The notes: generated by a model not told the origin, from the sequence alone. A stretch of 64,000 bases of DNA from Methylobacterium persicinum (GCF_022179525.1 NZ_BPQX01000063.1:1-64000), one strand, 5' to 3'; counted from the first letter of the stretch, positions 16,709 to 25,596 are shown. A program made the numbers and translations.

Positions 16709-17806
16709 ATGGTCGTCGTCGTTCGGGTCCTGCTGCGTGTCTTACTGCTCACCGCAGCGGTCTATGCTTGCCTCGTCGGAATCGCGGCCCTCATGGCCCC
16801 CGGGAGTTCCGAACCTCAGACGGTCGACACGGCCAGCGCCGGATCCACGCTCTACGCCACATCCACCAAGTATCTCATGTTCATGCAGCCCGCCCTCCGG
16901 ATGCCGGGCCGGCGGGTGATCGTCCTCGGCGCGTCGAATGCCGACATCGAACTGCGGCCGCAGGTCTTGGGGGAGACGGTGAAGTGCGCGACGATCGACA
17001 ACCTGTCGATCGGCAACGAGAACATCACCGAACTCGACGAGACCGCCCGGATCGCCCTGCAGAACCGGCGCTATGCCCATGCGAGCTCGGACGTCTATGT
17101 CCTGGGGGTCTGGTTCGGGCTGTTCGGCGACAGCAAGGCGCGCTGGAACGGCCCCACCCGGGAGAATAACGAGAGCGACATCGACCTCGAGTTCCAGCGC
17201 TACGGCACCTACAAGAAGGGCGGCGACTTCTACGAAAGCCGTTTCGGCGTCGCCTACGAGCCGCTCCTCAACGGCCTGGTGAGCCCTTTCCCCCTGATCG
17301 AGAAGGTCTCCCGCGAGACCACCAAGCGGTTGAGGGACTTCTTCTTCATCCGCCCCGACTCACGGACCGATGCGGAACGGGAAGCGGCCGTCGTGTCCGA
17401 CGCCGACCGGTCGGCGGCCGTCACGTACTGGCAGCGGCAGCTCGGCTCCCCTGACCGGCTGTCCCCGGCCCAGTTCGACCTCCTCGCCAAGACCATCACG
17501 ATGCTGAGCCGCGGCGGGAACAAGGTCATCGTCGTCGACCTTCCCGTTCCGAACTGGTGGGACGCGGCATTGCCGATGAACCGCGAGTACAAGGACCGGC
17601 TTGCGGCCATGGAACGGAGCTTCGCCGACGACGGTGCGGTCAAGTTCGTGAACCTCGACCGTTTCAACAACTCCGAGAACTTTTCCGACGAGGTTCACGC
17701 GAAGCCGAGTATCGCCAAGCAGATCGGCCAGAGCGTGGCGAAGGTCATCAACGCCGAGACCTGCGACCTCACCCGCCAGACGCACCTCCTGGAAGGACAC
17801 CATTGA
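16709..17806 (+). CDS. SGNH-like periplasmic acyl-transfer partner (DltD/AlgJ-like)
   Basis: A 365-residue protein with a single N-terminal membrane anchor (VVVVRVLLRVLLLTAAVYAC) and an exported domain. The block VIVLGASNADIELRP looks like the nucleophile block of SGNH hydrolases with Ser in GASN. NFSDEVHAKPS near the end gives the Asp-x-x-His pair. Such partners finish acyl transfer onto glycans outside the membrane. The ATG at 16709 begins one base after the MBOAT stop codon, and the stop overlaps the ACP start (TGATG), so the three are tightly coupled. I place it in no named family with certainty. Confidence 0.7.
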   Translation: MVVVVRVLLRVLLLTAAVYACLVGIAALMAPGSSEPQTVDTASAGSTLYATSTKYLMFMQPALRMPGRRVIVLGASNADIELRPQVLGETVKCATIDNLSIGNENITELDETARIALQNRRYAHASSDVYVLGVWFGLFGDSKARWNGPTRENNESDIDLEFQRYGTYKKGGDFYESRFGVAYEPLLNGLVSPFPLIEKVSRETTKRLRDFFFIRPDSRTDAEREAAVVSDADRSAAVTYWQRQLGSPDRLSPAQFDLLAKTITMLSRGGNKVIVVDLPVPNWWDAALPMNREYKDRLAAMERSFADDGAVKFVNLDRFNNSENFSDEVHAKPSIAKQIGQSVAKVINAETCDLTRQTHLLEGHH

Positions 17807-18042
17807 TGAGCCAACAAGAAAAGCTGCAGCAGATTTTCCGTGACGTGTTCGACGACCCGTCGATCGAACTCGAGCCGAGCATGACGGCCGACGACATCGC
17901 CGAGTGGGACAGCCTGAGCCACGTGCGGCTGATGCTGGAGGTGTCGAAGGCCTTCGGCGTGCGGTTCTCGGCCTCCGAGGTGAGCAGCCTGACCAATGTC
18001 GGCGACCTGGAGGCGCTGATCGCGGCCAAGGGGGGCGCATGA
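17806..18042 (+). CDS. Acyl carrier protein
   Basis: A 78-residue stand-alone acyl carrier protein. EWDSLSHVRLMLEVSKAFG contains the DSL motif whose serine carries phosphopantetheine. The rest (SMTADDIAEWDSL, SASEVSSLTNVGDL) matches the four-helix ACP fold. The start overlaps the preceding stop as TGATG, and its own stop overlaps the next start. It is expected to hold the acyl group made by FkbH and to present it to the MBOAT enzyme. It differs from a housekeeping ACP by its position and by lacking fatty-acid genes around it. Confidence 0.93.
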   Translation: MSQQEKLQQIFRDVFDDPSIELEPSMTADDIAEWDSLSHVRLMLEVSKAFGVRFSASEVSSLTNVGDLEALIAAKGGA

Positions 18043-18509
18043 TGCGGCCGGGCGATGGGCCGGCGCAGGGTGAGACGGACGGGCCGGGGGAGGATTCTCC
18101 CTTCCGGTCCCTGACGTTCCACCACTTCGCCGTCGCGACCGACGATGCCAAGCTCTCGTCCGAGTACCTCGCCGCCCTGGGCTACCGGCGCGGGGCGAAC
18201 GCCTACGACCCCCTCCAGAACGTCAACCTGGAGATGTGGCACCATGCCGGGATGCCGGATGTCGAACTCGTCTGGCCCTCGGGCACGAGCGGCCCCGTCA
18301 ACACGATGCTGAAGAAGAAGGGCGTGGGGATCTACCACGTCTGCTACGAGGTCGATGACCTCGCCGAAACGGTGGAGACGTTCCGGGCGAAGGACCTGAA
18401 CTTCCTGGAAGTGGTCGAACCGAGGCCGGCCGTCCTGTTCGGGGGCAGGCCGGTCGCCTTCTACCTCTTCGAGGGGTTCGGGCTGGTGGAGCTCCTCGGC
18501 AGGGCGTGA
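18039..18509 (+). CDS. VOC (glyoxalase/epimerase-like) protein
   Basis: A 156-residue vicinal-oxygen-chelate protein. It has FHHFAVATDDAKLSSEYLAA at residues 27-46 and GVGIYHVCYEVDDLAETVET in the second half, the paired beta-alpha motifs that bind a metal in methylmalonyl-CoA epimerase and glyoxalase. It starts in a four-base overlap with the ACP stop (ATGA), so it belongs to the same transcript. An epimerase or lyase acting on the carrier-bound acyl group is possible but not shown. The 3' end overlaps the convergent acyltransferase gene by 49 bases. Confidence 0.8.
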   Translation: MMRPGDGPAQGETDGPGEDSPFRSLTFHHFAVATDDAKLSSEYLAALGYRRGANAYDPLQNVNLEMWHHAGMPDVELVWPSGTSGPVNTMLKKKGVGIYHVCYEVDDLAETVETFRAKDLNFLEVVEPRPAVLFGGRPVAFYLFEGFGLVELLGRA

Positions 18510-19618
18510 CCGCCGGCCGTGACGGGCCGTCCGATCCACCGGGACAGACGGTGGGTCGGACGCTCGATAAAGCGGTAAAACAGGATCGCGACGGGGAAGC
18601 TCGCGACCAGGGAGATCGCGAGGGCCCCCCAGAGCGGGAGGACCCCGTGAAAGGCCCTGACGGTCACCTGCAGCACGATGGCGTGGGTGAGATACAGGCT
18701 GTAGCTGATCATCCCCAGAGCGATCAGGGCCCGCCAGCGCAGGATGTTCTGAAACCGCTTCGACCCGATGGCGACGTACATAAGGATCGCCGCGCCGAGG
18801 CTCGCCGGCTCGTCCCGGAAGATCATCAGCAGACCCAGGGCGGCGCAGAGGAGCAGCCCCGCCTTCATCGGCGTCCGGTCCAGATCGGGAATCGCCGCCC
18901 GCGAACACCAGACCGCGAGGAAGATCCCCAGCACGAACGGCATTACGAAATGCACCGTGACGTCGAGGTTCGAGACGAGATCGGTGGCGTGGAACGGGAC
19001 CGGGTCCCACCGGAACCGATTCGTGATCACCTCCACGACGACGAAGGCCCACAGGCTCCAGGGGAAGCGCACCGCCAGGAGGTACAGGAAGGGCAAGAGC
19101 AGCGAGATCCGCAGCTCGTAGACGAGGCTCCAGGCGACGGTGTTGACCGTGTTGGCCGCGGGCGTCCCCGCCAGAAGGAAGAACTGCGCGAGGGTGCTGT
19201 CCCGGAGGGGCTGGCTCCACATCTCGTTAAATGTGATCGCCGTGTCGGACAGGACCCGCGGCTGCAGCAGGAAATAGCAGGCGATGGCGATCACGCCCGA
19301 GGCGACGTAGGGCAGGTAGATGCGCACGAGGCGGCGCAGGACGAAATTCGGGTACGAGAATTTCCGTGATCCGTTCAAGATTCCGTAGACGATCACGAAG
19401 CCGCTCAGCACGAAGAAGAAGATGACGCTGGAGCGGCCGTTGATCAGGAATCGCAGGGGCGTGAAGCGCACGACCTCCTGAAGGAACGGAGCAGTCATGT
19501 AATGATGGTGAAGGACGACCATCAGGGCCGCGAGACCGCGCAGGGATTCGAGATAATCCAGCCGCCGCGGCGCCGATACGGTCCCTTCCGTTCTCTCTAT
19601 CACCCTTGCTTCCGCCAT
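18461..19618 (-). CDS. Acyltransferase family 3 membrane protein (second copy)
   Basis: About 385 residues with roughly ten TM segments. The N-terminal signature is LDYLESLRGLAALMVVLHHH (catalytic His), followed by FFFVLSGFVIVYG and LRRLVRIYLPY. The C-terminal end is basic and short. Starts at ATG 19618 (preceded by GACGAG), 19645 or 19702 are all possible. It is convergent with the FkbH-VOC operon and overlaps it by 49 bases. Like the first copy, it probably acylates a sugar of the surface glycan. Confidence 0.85.
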   Translation of the reverse strand: MAEARVIERTEGTVSAPRRLDYLESLRGLAALMVVLHHHYMTAPFLQEVVRFTPLRFLINGRSSVIFFFVLSGFVIVYGILNGSRKFSYPNFVLRRLVRIYLPYVASGVIAIACYFLLQPRVLSDTAITFNEMWSQPLRDSTLAQFFLLAGTPAANTVNTVAWSLVYELRISLLLPFLYLLAVRFPWSLWAFVVVEVITNRFRWDPVPFHATDLVSNLDVTVHFVMPFVLGIFLAVWCSRAAIPDLDRTPMKAGLLLCAALGLLMIFRDEPASLGAAILMYVAIGSKRFQNILRWRALIALGMISYSLYLTHAIVLQVTVRAFHGVLPLWGALAISLVASFPVAILFYRFIERPTHRLSRWIGRPVTAGGHALPRSSTSPNPSKR

Positions 19619-19959
19619 TGAGAAAATCTCGTCCAGGTTAAGCATAAATTTCAGAATTGGGCAATTTTCATCCTGAAACGACTCCGAGAAGCCTACTGGC
19701 AATTGTCTTTGCGCGCTTTTGTGGGCGGCGCCTATCCGTAAGATTACATAGCCTTGCGCGAAATGCCTCAGCCCCCGTCATCCATGTGACGGCAATTTGG
19801 TGTTGTCATGGGGAAAGACTGCTGAGCCCGGGCTTCAGGGCCTCCGCATTGTACGGCGGGTCTGGAACGGCCCCTCGCGCGTCCGAACCGGCGCAGGACA
19901 GTCCCTGCGCCCGGCCGGGGACCGGCGGGGCGGGGCAGTTCGAGCAGCCTCTGTTGGGA

Positions 19960-20136
19960 TCAGTGTTCGGTGCCGGGCCGGTTCGGGCGCGGGGGCCCGC
20001 CATGGTCCTGCACGAAGTTGGAGCGGGTGGGATCCCCCTTGGAATCCGCGACCTGCTTGCGGGCGGCCGCCGCCAGGAACCAGATGCCGCCGATCGTGCC
20101 AAAGGCGAGAACCAAAAGTGGAATTCCGTCGCTCAT
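19960..20136 (-). CDS. Small single-pass membrane protein, 58 aa
   Basis: MSDGIPLLVLAFGTIGGIWF forms one hydrophobic segment, followed by a basic and polar tail ending GPPRPNRPGTEH. GGAGG lies seven bases before the ATG. I recognise no family. It stands alone, upstream of an MFS gene on the same strand. Confidence 0.6.
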   Translation of the reverse strand: MSDGIPLLVLAFGTIGGIWFLAAAARKQVADSKGDPTRSNFVQDHGGPPRPNRPGTEH

Positions 20137-20308
20137 CGTCCGCCTCCACCAGAAGCGCCCCGGGTGAGGGGACGCGGTTCCATTCCGGCCGCCGCGAGAG
20201 CATGACCGAAACGGCCTTCCCCGGCGGTCCGGCGGAGAAGGCATCCGGGGTAAACCCGAATCCGACACGCCGGCTTTCGCGTGATTAACGCACGGTTGCG
20301 GTTTTCGT

Positions 20309-21682
20309 TCAGGTTGCCGTGGCGGCGTGGGCAGGCACTCCCCGGCGTGCCGCGTCCCGCCGCAGGGCGGAGAGCACGAGGAACATCAATCCCGCCCCGG
20401 CGGCGAGGCAGGCCGAGAGGAACAGCATCGGCACGAGGTCGCTGCGGGTGGCGTCGCGGATCATTGGCACCGCGTTCTGGGCCACGAACCCGCCGAGGTT
20501 GCCCACCGAGTTGATCGCCGCGATCCCCGCCGCCGCCGAGGCGCCCCGGAGGAAGGTGCCGGGCATCGACCAGAAGACCGGCTGCGCCGAGAACGCCCCC
20601 GCCGCGGCGATGCACAGGCAGGCGAACTTCACGGTGTTGCCCGGCAGCACGACGCTGAGCGCCAGCCCCGCCGCACCGACCAGCGCCGGCCCGACCACGT
20701 GCCAAGTGAGCGCGTGGCCCGTCGCCCCCGTCCGGGCGGCGTGCCGGGGTACCCACCACAGGGCGACCGCAGCCCCGAGCCAGGGGATGACGTTGATGAA
20801 GCCGTTGGCGAGGTTCGACACGCCGAACCCCTTCACCACCGTCGGCAGCCAGTAGCTCAGGCCGTAGGCGGCGAGCGGCAGGCAGATGTACACGCCGGCC
20901 AGCATCTGCACCCGCCGGTCGAGGAGCGCGGCGAAGGGGTTGCCGTGGTCCACATGGCCGGCCCCCGTCTTCTCCGCCTCAATGGTGCGGGTCAGCCACG
21001 CCTTCTGCTCCGGGGCAAGCCAGGAGGCGGAGGCCGGGCCGTCCGGCAGCACGAACAGCACCACCACGGCGAGCAACAGGGCCGGGCCGCCGGTGGCGAG
21101 GAACACCCATTGCCAGCCGGCGAGCCCGAGCACCCCGTCGAGGCCCAGCAGCGCCCCGCCCACCGCCGCGCCCACCGCATTGGCGAGCACCGAGGCGATC
21201 ATGAACCAGCCGATCATCCGTGCCCGGTGTCCTTGCGGGAACCACAGGGTCAGGGCGAACAGCACGCCGGGGAAGAACCCCGCCTCCGCTACCCCGAGGA
21301 GGAAGCGCAGGACGTAGAACATCACCGTCCCCTGCGTGAAGCCGAGGAGGATCGTCACCAGCCCCCAGGTGAACATGATCCGCGCGAACCAGATCCGCGC
21401 CCCGACCTTCTCCAGAAAGACGTTGGCCGGCACCTCGAACAGGAAGTAACCGAGGAAGAACAGCGAGGCGCCGAGCCCGTAGGCGCTCTCGCTGAGGCCG
21501 AGGCTGCCGACCATCTCCAGCTTGGCGTAGGAGATGTTCTGCCGGTCGATATAGGCGACGAGGTACATGAGCCCGAGGAGCGGCATCAGCCGCAGGGTCA
21601 CGGTGCGGATCGTGGCCTCGCCCAGCCCGGCCTCGGCGGACGTTGCCAGCCCCGCCCCCGCGGGATTCGTCTGAGCCGTCAT
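20309..21682 (-). CDS. MFS transporter, anion:cation symporter (ACS) type
   Basis: A 457-residue 12-TM carrier. The ACS signatures are YLVAYIDRQNISYAKLEMVG at the first TM, LGYFLFEVPANVFLEKVGAR, and LLGVAEAGFFPGVLFALTLW. Members bring in organic acids such as tartrate, galactonate, phthalate or 4-hydroxyphenylacetate with protons. The substrate cannot be told here. No catabolic genes stand next to it. Confidence 0.88.
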   Translation of the reverse strand: MTAQTNPAGAGLATSAEAGLGEATIRTVTLRLMPLLGLMYLVAYIDRQNISYAKLEMVGSLGLSESAYGLGASLFFLGYFLFEVPANVFLEKVGARIWFARIMFTWGLVTILLGFTQGTVMFYVLRFLLGVAEAGFFPGVLFALTLWFPQGHRARMIGWFMIASVLANAVGAAVGGALLGLDGVLGLAGWQWVFLATGGPALLLAVVVLFVLPDGPASASWLAPEQKAWLTRTIEAEKTGAGHVDHGNPFAALLDRRVQMLAGVYICLPLAAYGLSYWLPTVVKGFGVSNLANGFINVIPWLGAAVALWWVPRHAARTGATGHALTWHVVGPALVGAAGLALSVVLPGNTVKFACLCIAAAGAFSAQPVFWSMPGTFLRGASAAAGIAAINSVGNLGGFVAQNAVPMIRDATRSDLVPMLFLSACLAAGAGLMFLVLSALRRDAARRGVPAHAATAT

Positions 21683-21841
21683 GGTCGCGCCTCCTCCGAC
21701 TAGGCCCCGTCGCTGTCGTCATGCGGGTCCATTAACTCGGAGTATATCACCGAAGCCGGCGCCGGAGCCATTCCCGTTCACGCCGCCCGCGCAACACCCG
21801 CCGCCCTCGTGATGGCGGTGGCAGGGCCAATGACATCCTCT

Positions 21842-21934
21842 CCGTCATTGCGAGGCCGTGCCGAAGCAATCCAGCGCGCGACTGATCCGGACAAGGCGCT
21901 GCCCTGGATTGCTTCGCGCCACTCGCAAGGACGG
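21842..21934. repeat. Imperfect palindromic repeat family C, copy 1
   Basis: The ends CCGTCATTGCGAG and CTCGCAAGGACGG are inverted copies of each other. Inside lie GAAGCAATCCAG and CTGGATTGCTTCG, also inverted. The whole block can fold into one long stem. A close copy is at 34911-35004 and a half copy at 27293-27318. This type is a common intergenic repeat in many proteobacteria. Confidence 0.8.
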
Positions 21935-21952
21935 CGGCGGTTCGGGCGTCCC

Positions 21953-23422
21953 TCACCGGGCGAGGGCGAGGAGCCGATCACAATCGATATGCGCCTCGAG
22001 ATGCCGTGCGAGCCGGTCGAGGGCGGCCTCGACGCCGGCCTCGTAGGATTGCCCCCCTGCCCTGCCCCCGAGGCGGGCGAGCCATGCGGCCCGCTGGGCG
22101 TCGTCGGCGAAGAAGCCGTGGATGTAGGTCCCGCTGACGAGCCCGTCCGCCGAGACCGCCCCGTCCGGTCGCCCATCCGCCAGCTGCAGGAGCGGCCGGG
22201 CCGCGTCTGGCCCCGCCGTGTCGCCCACATGCATCTCGTAGCCCGCGAAGGGCAGCCCGTCCGCCATGCTGGTGCCGCCGACGCAGGCGAGGCGCTTGTC
22301 CGGCGTCAGCACCGTCTCGACGTCGAGGAGGCCAAGCCCCGCCACCGTGCGCGGCGGTCCCTCGATGCCGTGCGGGTCGGCGACGCTTCGCCCGAGCATC
22401 TGGTAGCCGCCGCACAGGCCGAGCACGTGGCCGCCCCGGCGGCGGTGGGCGCGGATATCCACGTCCCAGCCCTCCGCTTGCAGGAACAGGAGGTCGTCGA
22501 TGGTGGTCTTCGACCCCGGCAGGAGCACCAGGGCGGCCTCCGTGGGGATCGTCTCCCCCGGCCGGACCAGCACCACCCGCACGCCGGGCTCGGCCCGGAG
22601 GGGATCGAGGTCGTCGAAGTTGCTGATCCGTGGCATCACCGGCACCGCCACCGTCACGGCGCCCTCCCCCCGGGCCTCGGAGCCGCTGAGCCCGAGCACG
22701 TCCTCCGCTGGAAGCCGCGCCGCCTCGGGCAGGTGCGGCACGAGACCGAGCGCCTCCCAGCCGGTGCGCTCGGCGACGATCCGCATCCCCTCGGCGAACA
22801 GGCTCGGATCCCCCCGGAAGCGGTTGACGAGGAAGCCCGCGATCATGGCCGCGTCCTCCGGGTCGATCACGGCCTTCGTACCGACGAGGCTGGCGATGAC
22901 CCCGCCCCGGTCGATGTCGCCCACGAGGATGACGGGCGTCTCGGTCGCCCGGGCAAAGCCCATATTGGCGATGTCGCCGGCCCGGAGGTTCACCTCCGAG
23001 GCCGAGCCCGCCCCCTCCACGAGGATCAGGTCGGCCTCCGCGCGCAGCCGGGCGAAGCTGTCGAGGACGGAGGCCATCAGCCGAGGCTTCCAGCCCTGGT
23101 AGTCCCGGGCCTTCACGGTGGCGACCATCCGCCCCTGCACCACCACCTGCGAGCCGACTTCGCTCTGCGGCTTCAGCAGCACCGGGTTCATGTGGACCGA
23201 GAGCGGCACCCGGGCCGCCCGGGCCTGAAGGGCCTGGGCGCGGCCGATCTCACCGCCATCGGCGGTGACGGCGGCGTTGTTCGACATGTTCTGCGGCTTG
23301 AACGGGCGCACCCGCAGGCCCCGGTCGGCGAAGACCCGGGCGAGGCCGGCGACGATCAGCGACTTGCCGACATCGGAGCCGGTGCCCTGGACCATCAGGG
23401 CGCGGGGGAAAGGGGTTTCCAA
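21953..23422 (-). CDS. cobQ: Cobyric acid synthase
   Basis: A 489-residue amidotransferase that amidates four side chains of adenosylcobyrinic a,c-diamide with glutamine and ATP. The N-terminal synthase has [20 protein letters not shown] and [20 protein letters not shown]. The C-terminal glutaminase has [14 protein letters not shown] with its catalytic Cys and ends with YIHGFF. The start appears to be TTG at 23422, inside the first hairpin of the repeat cassette, with AAAGGA eight bases upstream in the opposite hairpin arm. An ATG at 23395 would cut off the usual first residues. Confidence 0.93.
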   Translation of the reverse strand: METPFPRALMVQGTGSDVGKSLIVAGLARVFADRGLRVRPFKPQNMSNNAAVTADGGEIGRAQALQARAARVPLSVHMNPVLLKPQSEVGSQVVVQGRMVATVKARDYQGWKPRLMASVLDSFARLRAEADLILVEGAGSASEVNLRAGDIANMGFARATETPVILVGDIDRGGVIASLVGTKAVIDPEDAAMIAGFLVNRFRGDPSLFAEGMRIVAERTGWEALGLVPHLPEAARLPAEDVLGLSGSEARGEGAVTVAVPVMPRISNFDDLDPLRAEPGVRVVLVRPGETIPTEAALVLLPGSKTTIDDLLFLQAEGWDVDIRAHRRRGGHVLGLCGGYQMLGRSVADPHGIEGPPRTVAGLGLLDVETVLTPDKRLACVGGTSMADGLPFAGYEMHVGDTAGPDAARPLLQLADGRPDGAVSADGLVSGTYIHGFFADDAQRAAWLARLGGRAGGQSYEAGVEAALDRLARHLEAHIDCDRLLALAR

Positions 23423-23550
23423 AGGGCTAGTCCTTTGGTGGGGGGCCGGGGTGAAACCCCGGTGAACGGGCCGGGCACCCCCGTCGAGGGGGTATCCGGC
23501 CCGTTTCGCAGGGCTCCGCCCTGCACCCGCAAAAGGGACCCATCCCTTTT
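23419..23550. repeat. Hairpin repeat cassette, copy 2, overlapping the cobQ start
   Basis: This is a relative of the cassette at 4933-5030. Hairpins are at 23419-23438 (CCAAAGG/CCTTTGG arms), 23443-23463, an extra long one at 23464-23507, the exact shared GCAGGGCTCCGCCCTGC at 23508-23524, and 23531-23550. The first hairpin contains both the putative ribosome binding site and the TTG start of cobQ. Confidence 0.75.
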
Positions 23551-23578
23551 GAATCCCGTGACGTGTCCGTGGTCATCC

Positions 23579-24181
23579 TCAGAACTCGATGCCTTCCTGC
23601 GCCTTCACCCCGGCGGCGAAGTGATGCTTCACGCTGCCCATCTCGGTGACGAGGTCGGCGGCCTCGATCAGGGCCGGCTTGGCGTTGCGCCCGGTCACGA
23701 CCACGTGCAGTCCTGGCCGGCGGGCCTGGAGCGTCGCCACCACCTCCGCGAGGTCGAGATAATCGTAGCGGAGCGCGATGTTCAGCTCGTCGAGGACGAC
23801 GAGGCGGATATCGGGATCGGCCATCAGGCCCTTGGCGACCTCCCAGGCGTGGCGGCAGGCGGCGATGTCGCGGGCCTTGTCCTGCGTCTCCCAGGTGAAG
23901 CCCTCGCCGAGGGTGTGCCAGACGACCCGGTCGCCGAAGGCCGCGACGGCGTGGCGCTCGCCCGTATCCCAGCCGCCCTTGATGAACTGCACCATCCCGA
24001 CCCGCCAGCCGCGTCCGAGGGCCCGGAGCATCAGCCCGAGGGCCGCCGTGGTCTTTCCCTTGCCGGGGCCGGTGTTCACGAAGAGCAGGCCCTTCTCGAG
24101 GGTCTTCCCCGCGACCTCGGCATCCTGCACGGCCTTGCGCTTCTCCATCTTCTCCCGGTGGCGGGCGGCATCGTCGGTCAT
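23579..24181 (-). CDS. cobO: Cob(I)yrinic acid a,c-diamide adenosyltransferase
   Basis: A 200-residue CobO/BtuR-type enzyme that transfers adenosyl from ATP to the cobalt of corrinoids. The P-loop is TGPGKGKTTAALGLMLRALG. Further signatures are VGMVQFIKGGWDTGE and VVLDELNIALRYDYLDLAEV. The C-terminus reads GSVKHHFAAGVKAQEGIEF, as usual. The start overlaps the stop of cobP by four bases (ATGA), so the two are translationally coupled. Confidence 0.95.
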   Translation of the reverse strand: MTDDAARHREKMEKRKAVQDAEVAGKTLEKGLLFVNTGPGKGKTTAALGLMLRALGRGWRVGMVQFIKGGWDTGERHAVAAFGDRVVWHTLGEGFTWETQDKARDIAACRHAWEVAKGLMADPDIRLVVLDELNIALRYDYLDLAEVVATLQARRPGLHVVVTGRNAKPALIEAADLVTEMGSVKHHFAAGVKAQEGIEF

Positions 24182-24732
24182 GCGGGGAATCCTGGGACGG
24201 GCTGGCCTGGGGCGGGTTGGGGCTTCACGACGAGGGGCAGGCCGGCGACGGTGAGCACGACTCGGTCGGCGAGGGCGGCCATGCGCTGGTGGAGGCGCCC
24301 GGCCTCATCGCGGAAGCGGCGGGCCAGGGCGTTGTCGGGGACGATGCCGAGGCCGACCTCGTTGGAGACCAGCACGACGGGCCCCGGGGCGGCGGCGCAG
24401 GCGGAGGCGAGGCGGTCGCAGGCCTGCCCGACGTCGGCCTCCCCCAGGATCAGGTTGGTGAGCCAGAGGGTGAGGCAATCGACGAGGACGGGCCCCTGCG
24501 CGGCGGCCAGCGCCTCGGGCAGGGCGAGGGGCACGTCGCGGGTGACCCACCCCTCCCCCCGCCGGGCCCGGTGGAGCCTCACCCGCTCGGCCATCTCGTC
24601 GTCCCAGGTTTCGGCGGTGGCGAGGTAGAGCCAGGGCGCGGGGCAGGCCATGACCAGCCCCTCGGCATAGGCGCTCTTGCCGGAGCGGGCGCCCCCGAGG
24701 ACGAGGGTGAGACGGGGCGGAAGCGGCGACAT
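24178..24732 (-). CDS. cobP: Adenosylcobinamide kinase / guanylyltransferase
   Basis: A 184-residue bifunctional enzyme (CobP, CobU in enterics). It phosphorylates adenosylcobinamide and adds GMP from GTP. The P-loop is LVLGGARSGKSAYAEGLV. HRARRGEGWVT contains the His-Arg region that takes GMP, and VLVDCLTLWLTNLIL and VLVSNEVGLGIVPDN complete the family pattern. It is the first gene of a minus-strand cobP-cobO group, with cobQ after the repeat cassette. I found no cobalamin riboswitch between its start and the tRNA gene upstream. Confidence 0.93.
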   Translation of the reverse strand: MSPLPPRLTLVLGGARSGKSAYAEGLVMACPAPWLYLATAETWDDEMAERVRLHRARRGEGWVTRDVPLALPEALAAAQGPVLVDCLTLWLTNLILGEADVGQACDRLASACAAAPGPVVLVSNEVGLGIVPDNALARRFRDEAGRLHQRMAALADRVVLTVAGLPLVVKPQPAPGQPVPGFPA

Positions 24733-24820
24733 GGCCCCTCTTCGCCCGATCCGGACCGCGGGTCAAAACCGCCAGTTGCCGAAGCCTCGCCATCCGACTA
24801 TAGAACCCCGGCCCGCGCGA

Positions 24821-24896
24821 GCGCCCTTCGTCTAGCGGTCCAGGACGTCGCCCTTTCACGGCGAAAACACGGGTTCGATTCCCGTAGGGCGCGCCA
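24821..24896 (+). tRNA. tRNA-Glu (anticodon TTC)
   Basis: A 76-base cloverleaf. The acceptor stem GCGCCCT pairs with AGGGCGC before the discriminator G and an encoded CCA. The anticodon loop CTTTCAC carries TTC (24855-24857). The T-arm is CGGGTTCGATTCCCG. It matches bacterial glutamate tRNA closely. Confidence 0.97.
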
Positions 24897-25160
24897 GCGG
24901 CAATCTAGCGAAATATCTGAACGTCACGAAGGCTTTGGTCACTCTGGTGCGATTTGCATCCGTTTGCCGTCAGCCGGCATCGGGGGCGGTCTTGGCCCAA
25001 AGGCAGGCCCGATCTCTACCGGGGCAAAGGCGGGCTCCCCGCCCCGACCGGATGCGCGAGAGTCAGCGGCCTGTGAGTCCAGAAACACCCGCCCCTTTTC
25101 CGCCACATGCTAACACAACCTTGACCGTAATGGCCGCGCAGCGGTTGCAGGGATGGGTTG

Positions 25161-25301
25161 ATGGCCTCGATCAAGATCCGCATGGCCGGTGACGGCACCT
25201 TCTCGGTCTTCCGCGATGGCTCCTCCGTGGCGTCGGGCCTGACCCGGGCGCAGGCCGAGCGTTGCGCGACGGTTCTCGGCTGGATCGCCAAGGCGTCGTG
25301 A
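25161..25301 (+). CDS. Small hypothetical protein, 46 aa
   Basis: MASIKIRMAGDGTFSVFRDG begins a compact basic protein that ends LGWIAKAS. It has a purine-rich stretch before the ATG. The even mix of residues and the ordinary codon use suggest a true small gene, but I know no family. The 264 bases between the tRNA and this gene hold nothing I can name. Confidence 0.5.
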   Translation: MASIKIRMAGDGTFSVFRDGSSVASGLTRAQAERCATVLGWIAKAS

Positions 25302-25379
25302 GCCTCCACCCCGCACGGGCTGCGCCCGCGGGGTTCGGCGGCGAACCGCCAATAAGCCTGTGGGTCGTCCTGCGTTCCA

Positions 25380-25404
25380 GGAACCGTCCCGCCGCTCGAC
25401 CGTA
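25380..25404 (+). promoter_or_regulatory. Candidate EcfG-type promoter
   Basis: GGAAC (25380-25384), 16 bases, then CGTA (25401-25404) comes within one base of the alphaproteobacterial general-stress sigma factor consensus GGAAC-N16/17-CGTT. It lies 33 bases before the ATG of a small membrane protein. Confidence 0.35.
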
Positions 25405-25437
25405 GCCATATTGCCGCCGGTCGGCAGGGAGGCCACC

Positions 25438-25596
25438 ATGATCCCGTTGGGTGTGTTCTGTATCGTGGCAGGTGCCGGCATCGTCGCCGGATCCCTCTGG
25501 ACCCGCCGTCAGCGCCCGGTCTTCGAGATGGTGGGGGGCGGCCTGTTCCTCGCGGGCCTCGGCTTGGCGGGCGCCGCGTTCGTCCTCGTCACCTAG
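25438..25596 (+). CDS. Small two-TM membrane protein, 52 aa
   Basis: MIPLGVFCIVAGAGIVAGSL and VGGGLFLAGLGLAGAAFVLV are two hydrophobic segments joined by WTRRQRPVFEM. GGGAGG precedes the ATG. The family is unknown. A candidate stress-sigma promoter lies upstream, and repeat family B begins directly at its TAG stop codon. Confidence 0.65.
   Translation: MIPLGVFCIVAGAGIVAGSLWTRRQRPVFEMVGGGLFLAGLGLAGAAFVLVT

Noticed and set aside
24733-24820. Cobalamin riboswitch before cobP
   Set aside because: The gap to the tRNA gene is only 88 bases and no B12-box-like sequence is seen. The other cob genes lack space for one as well.
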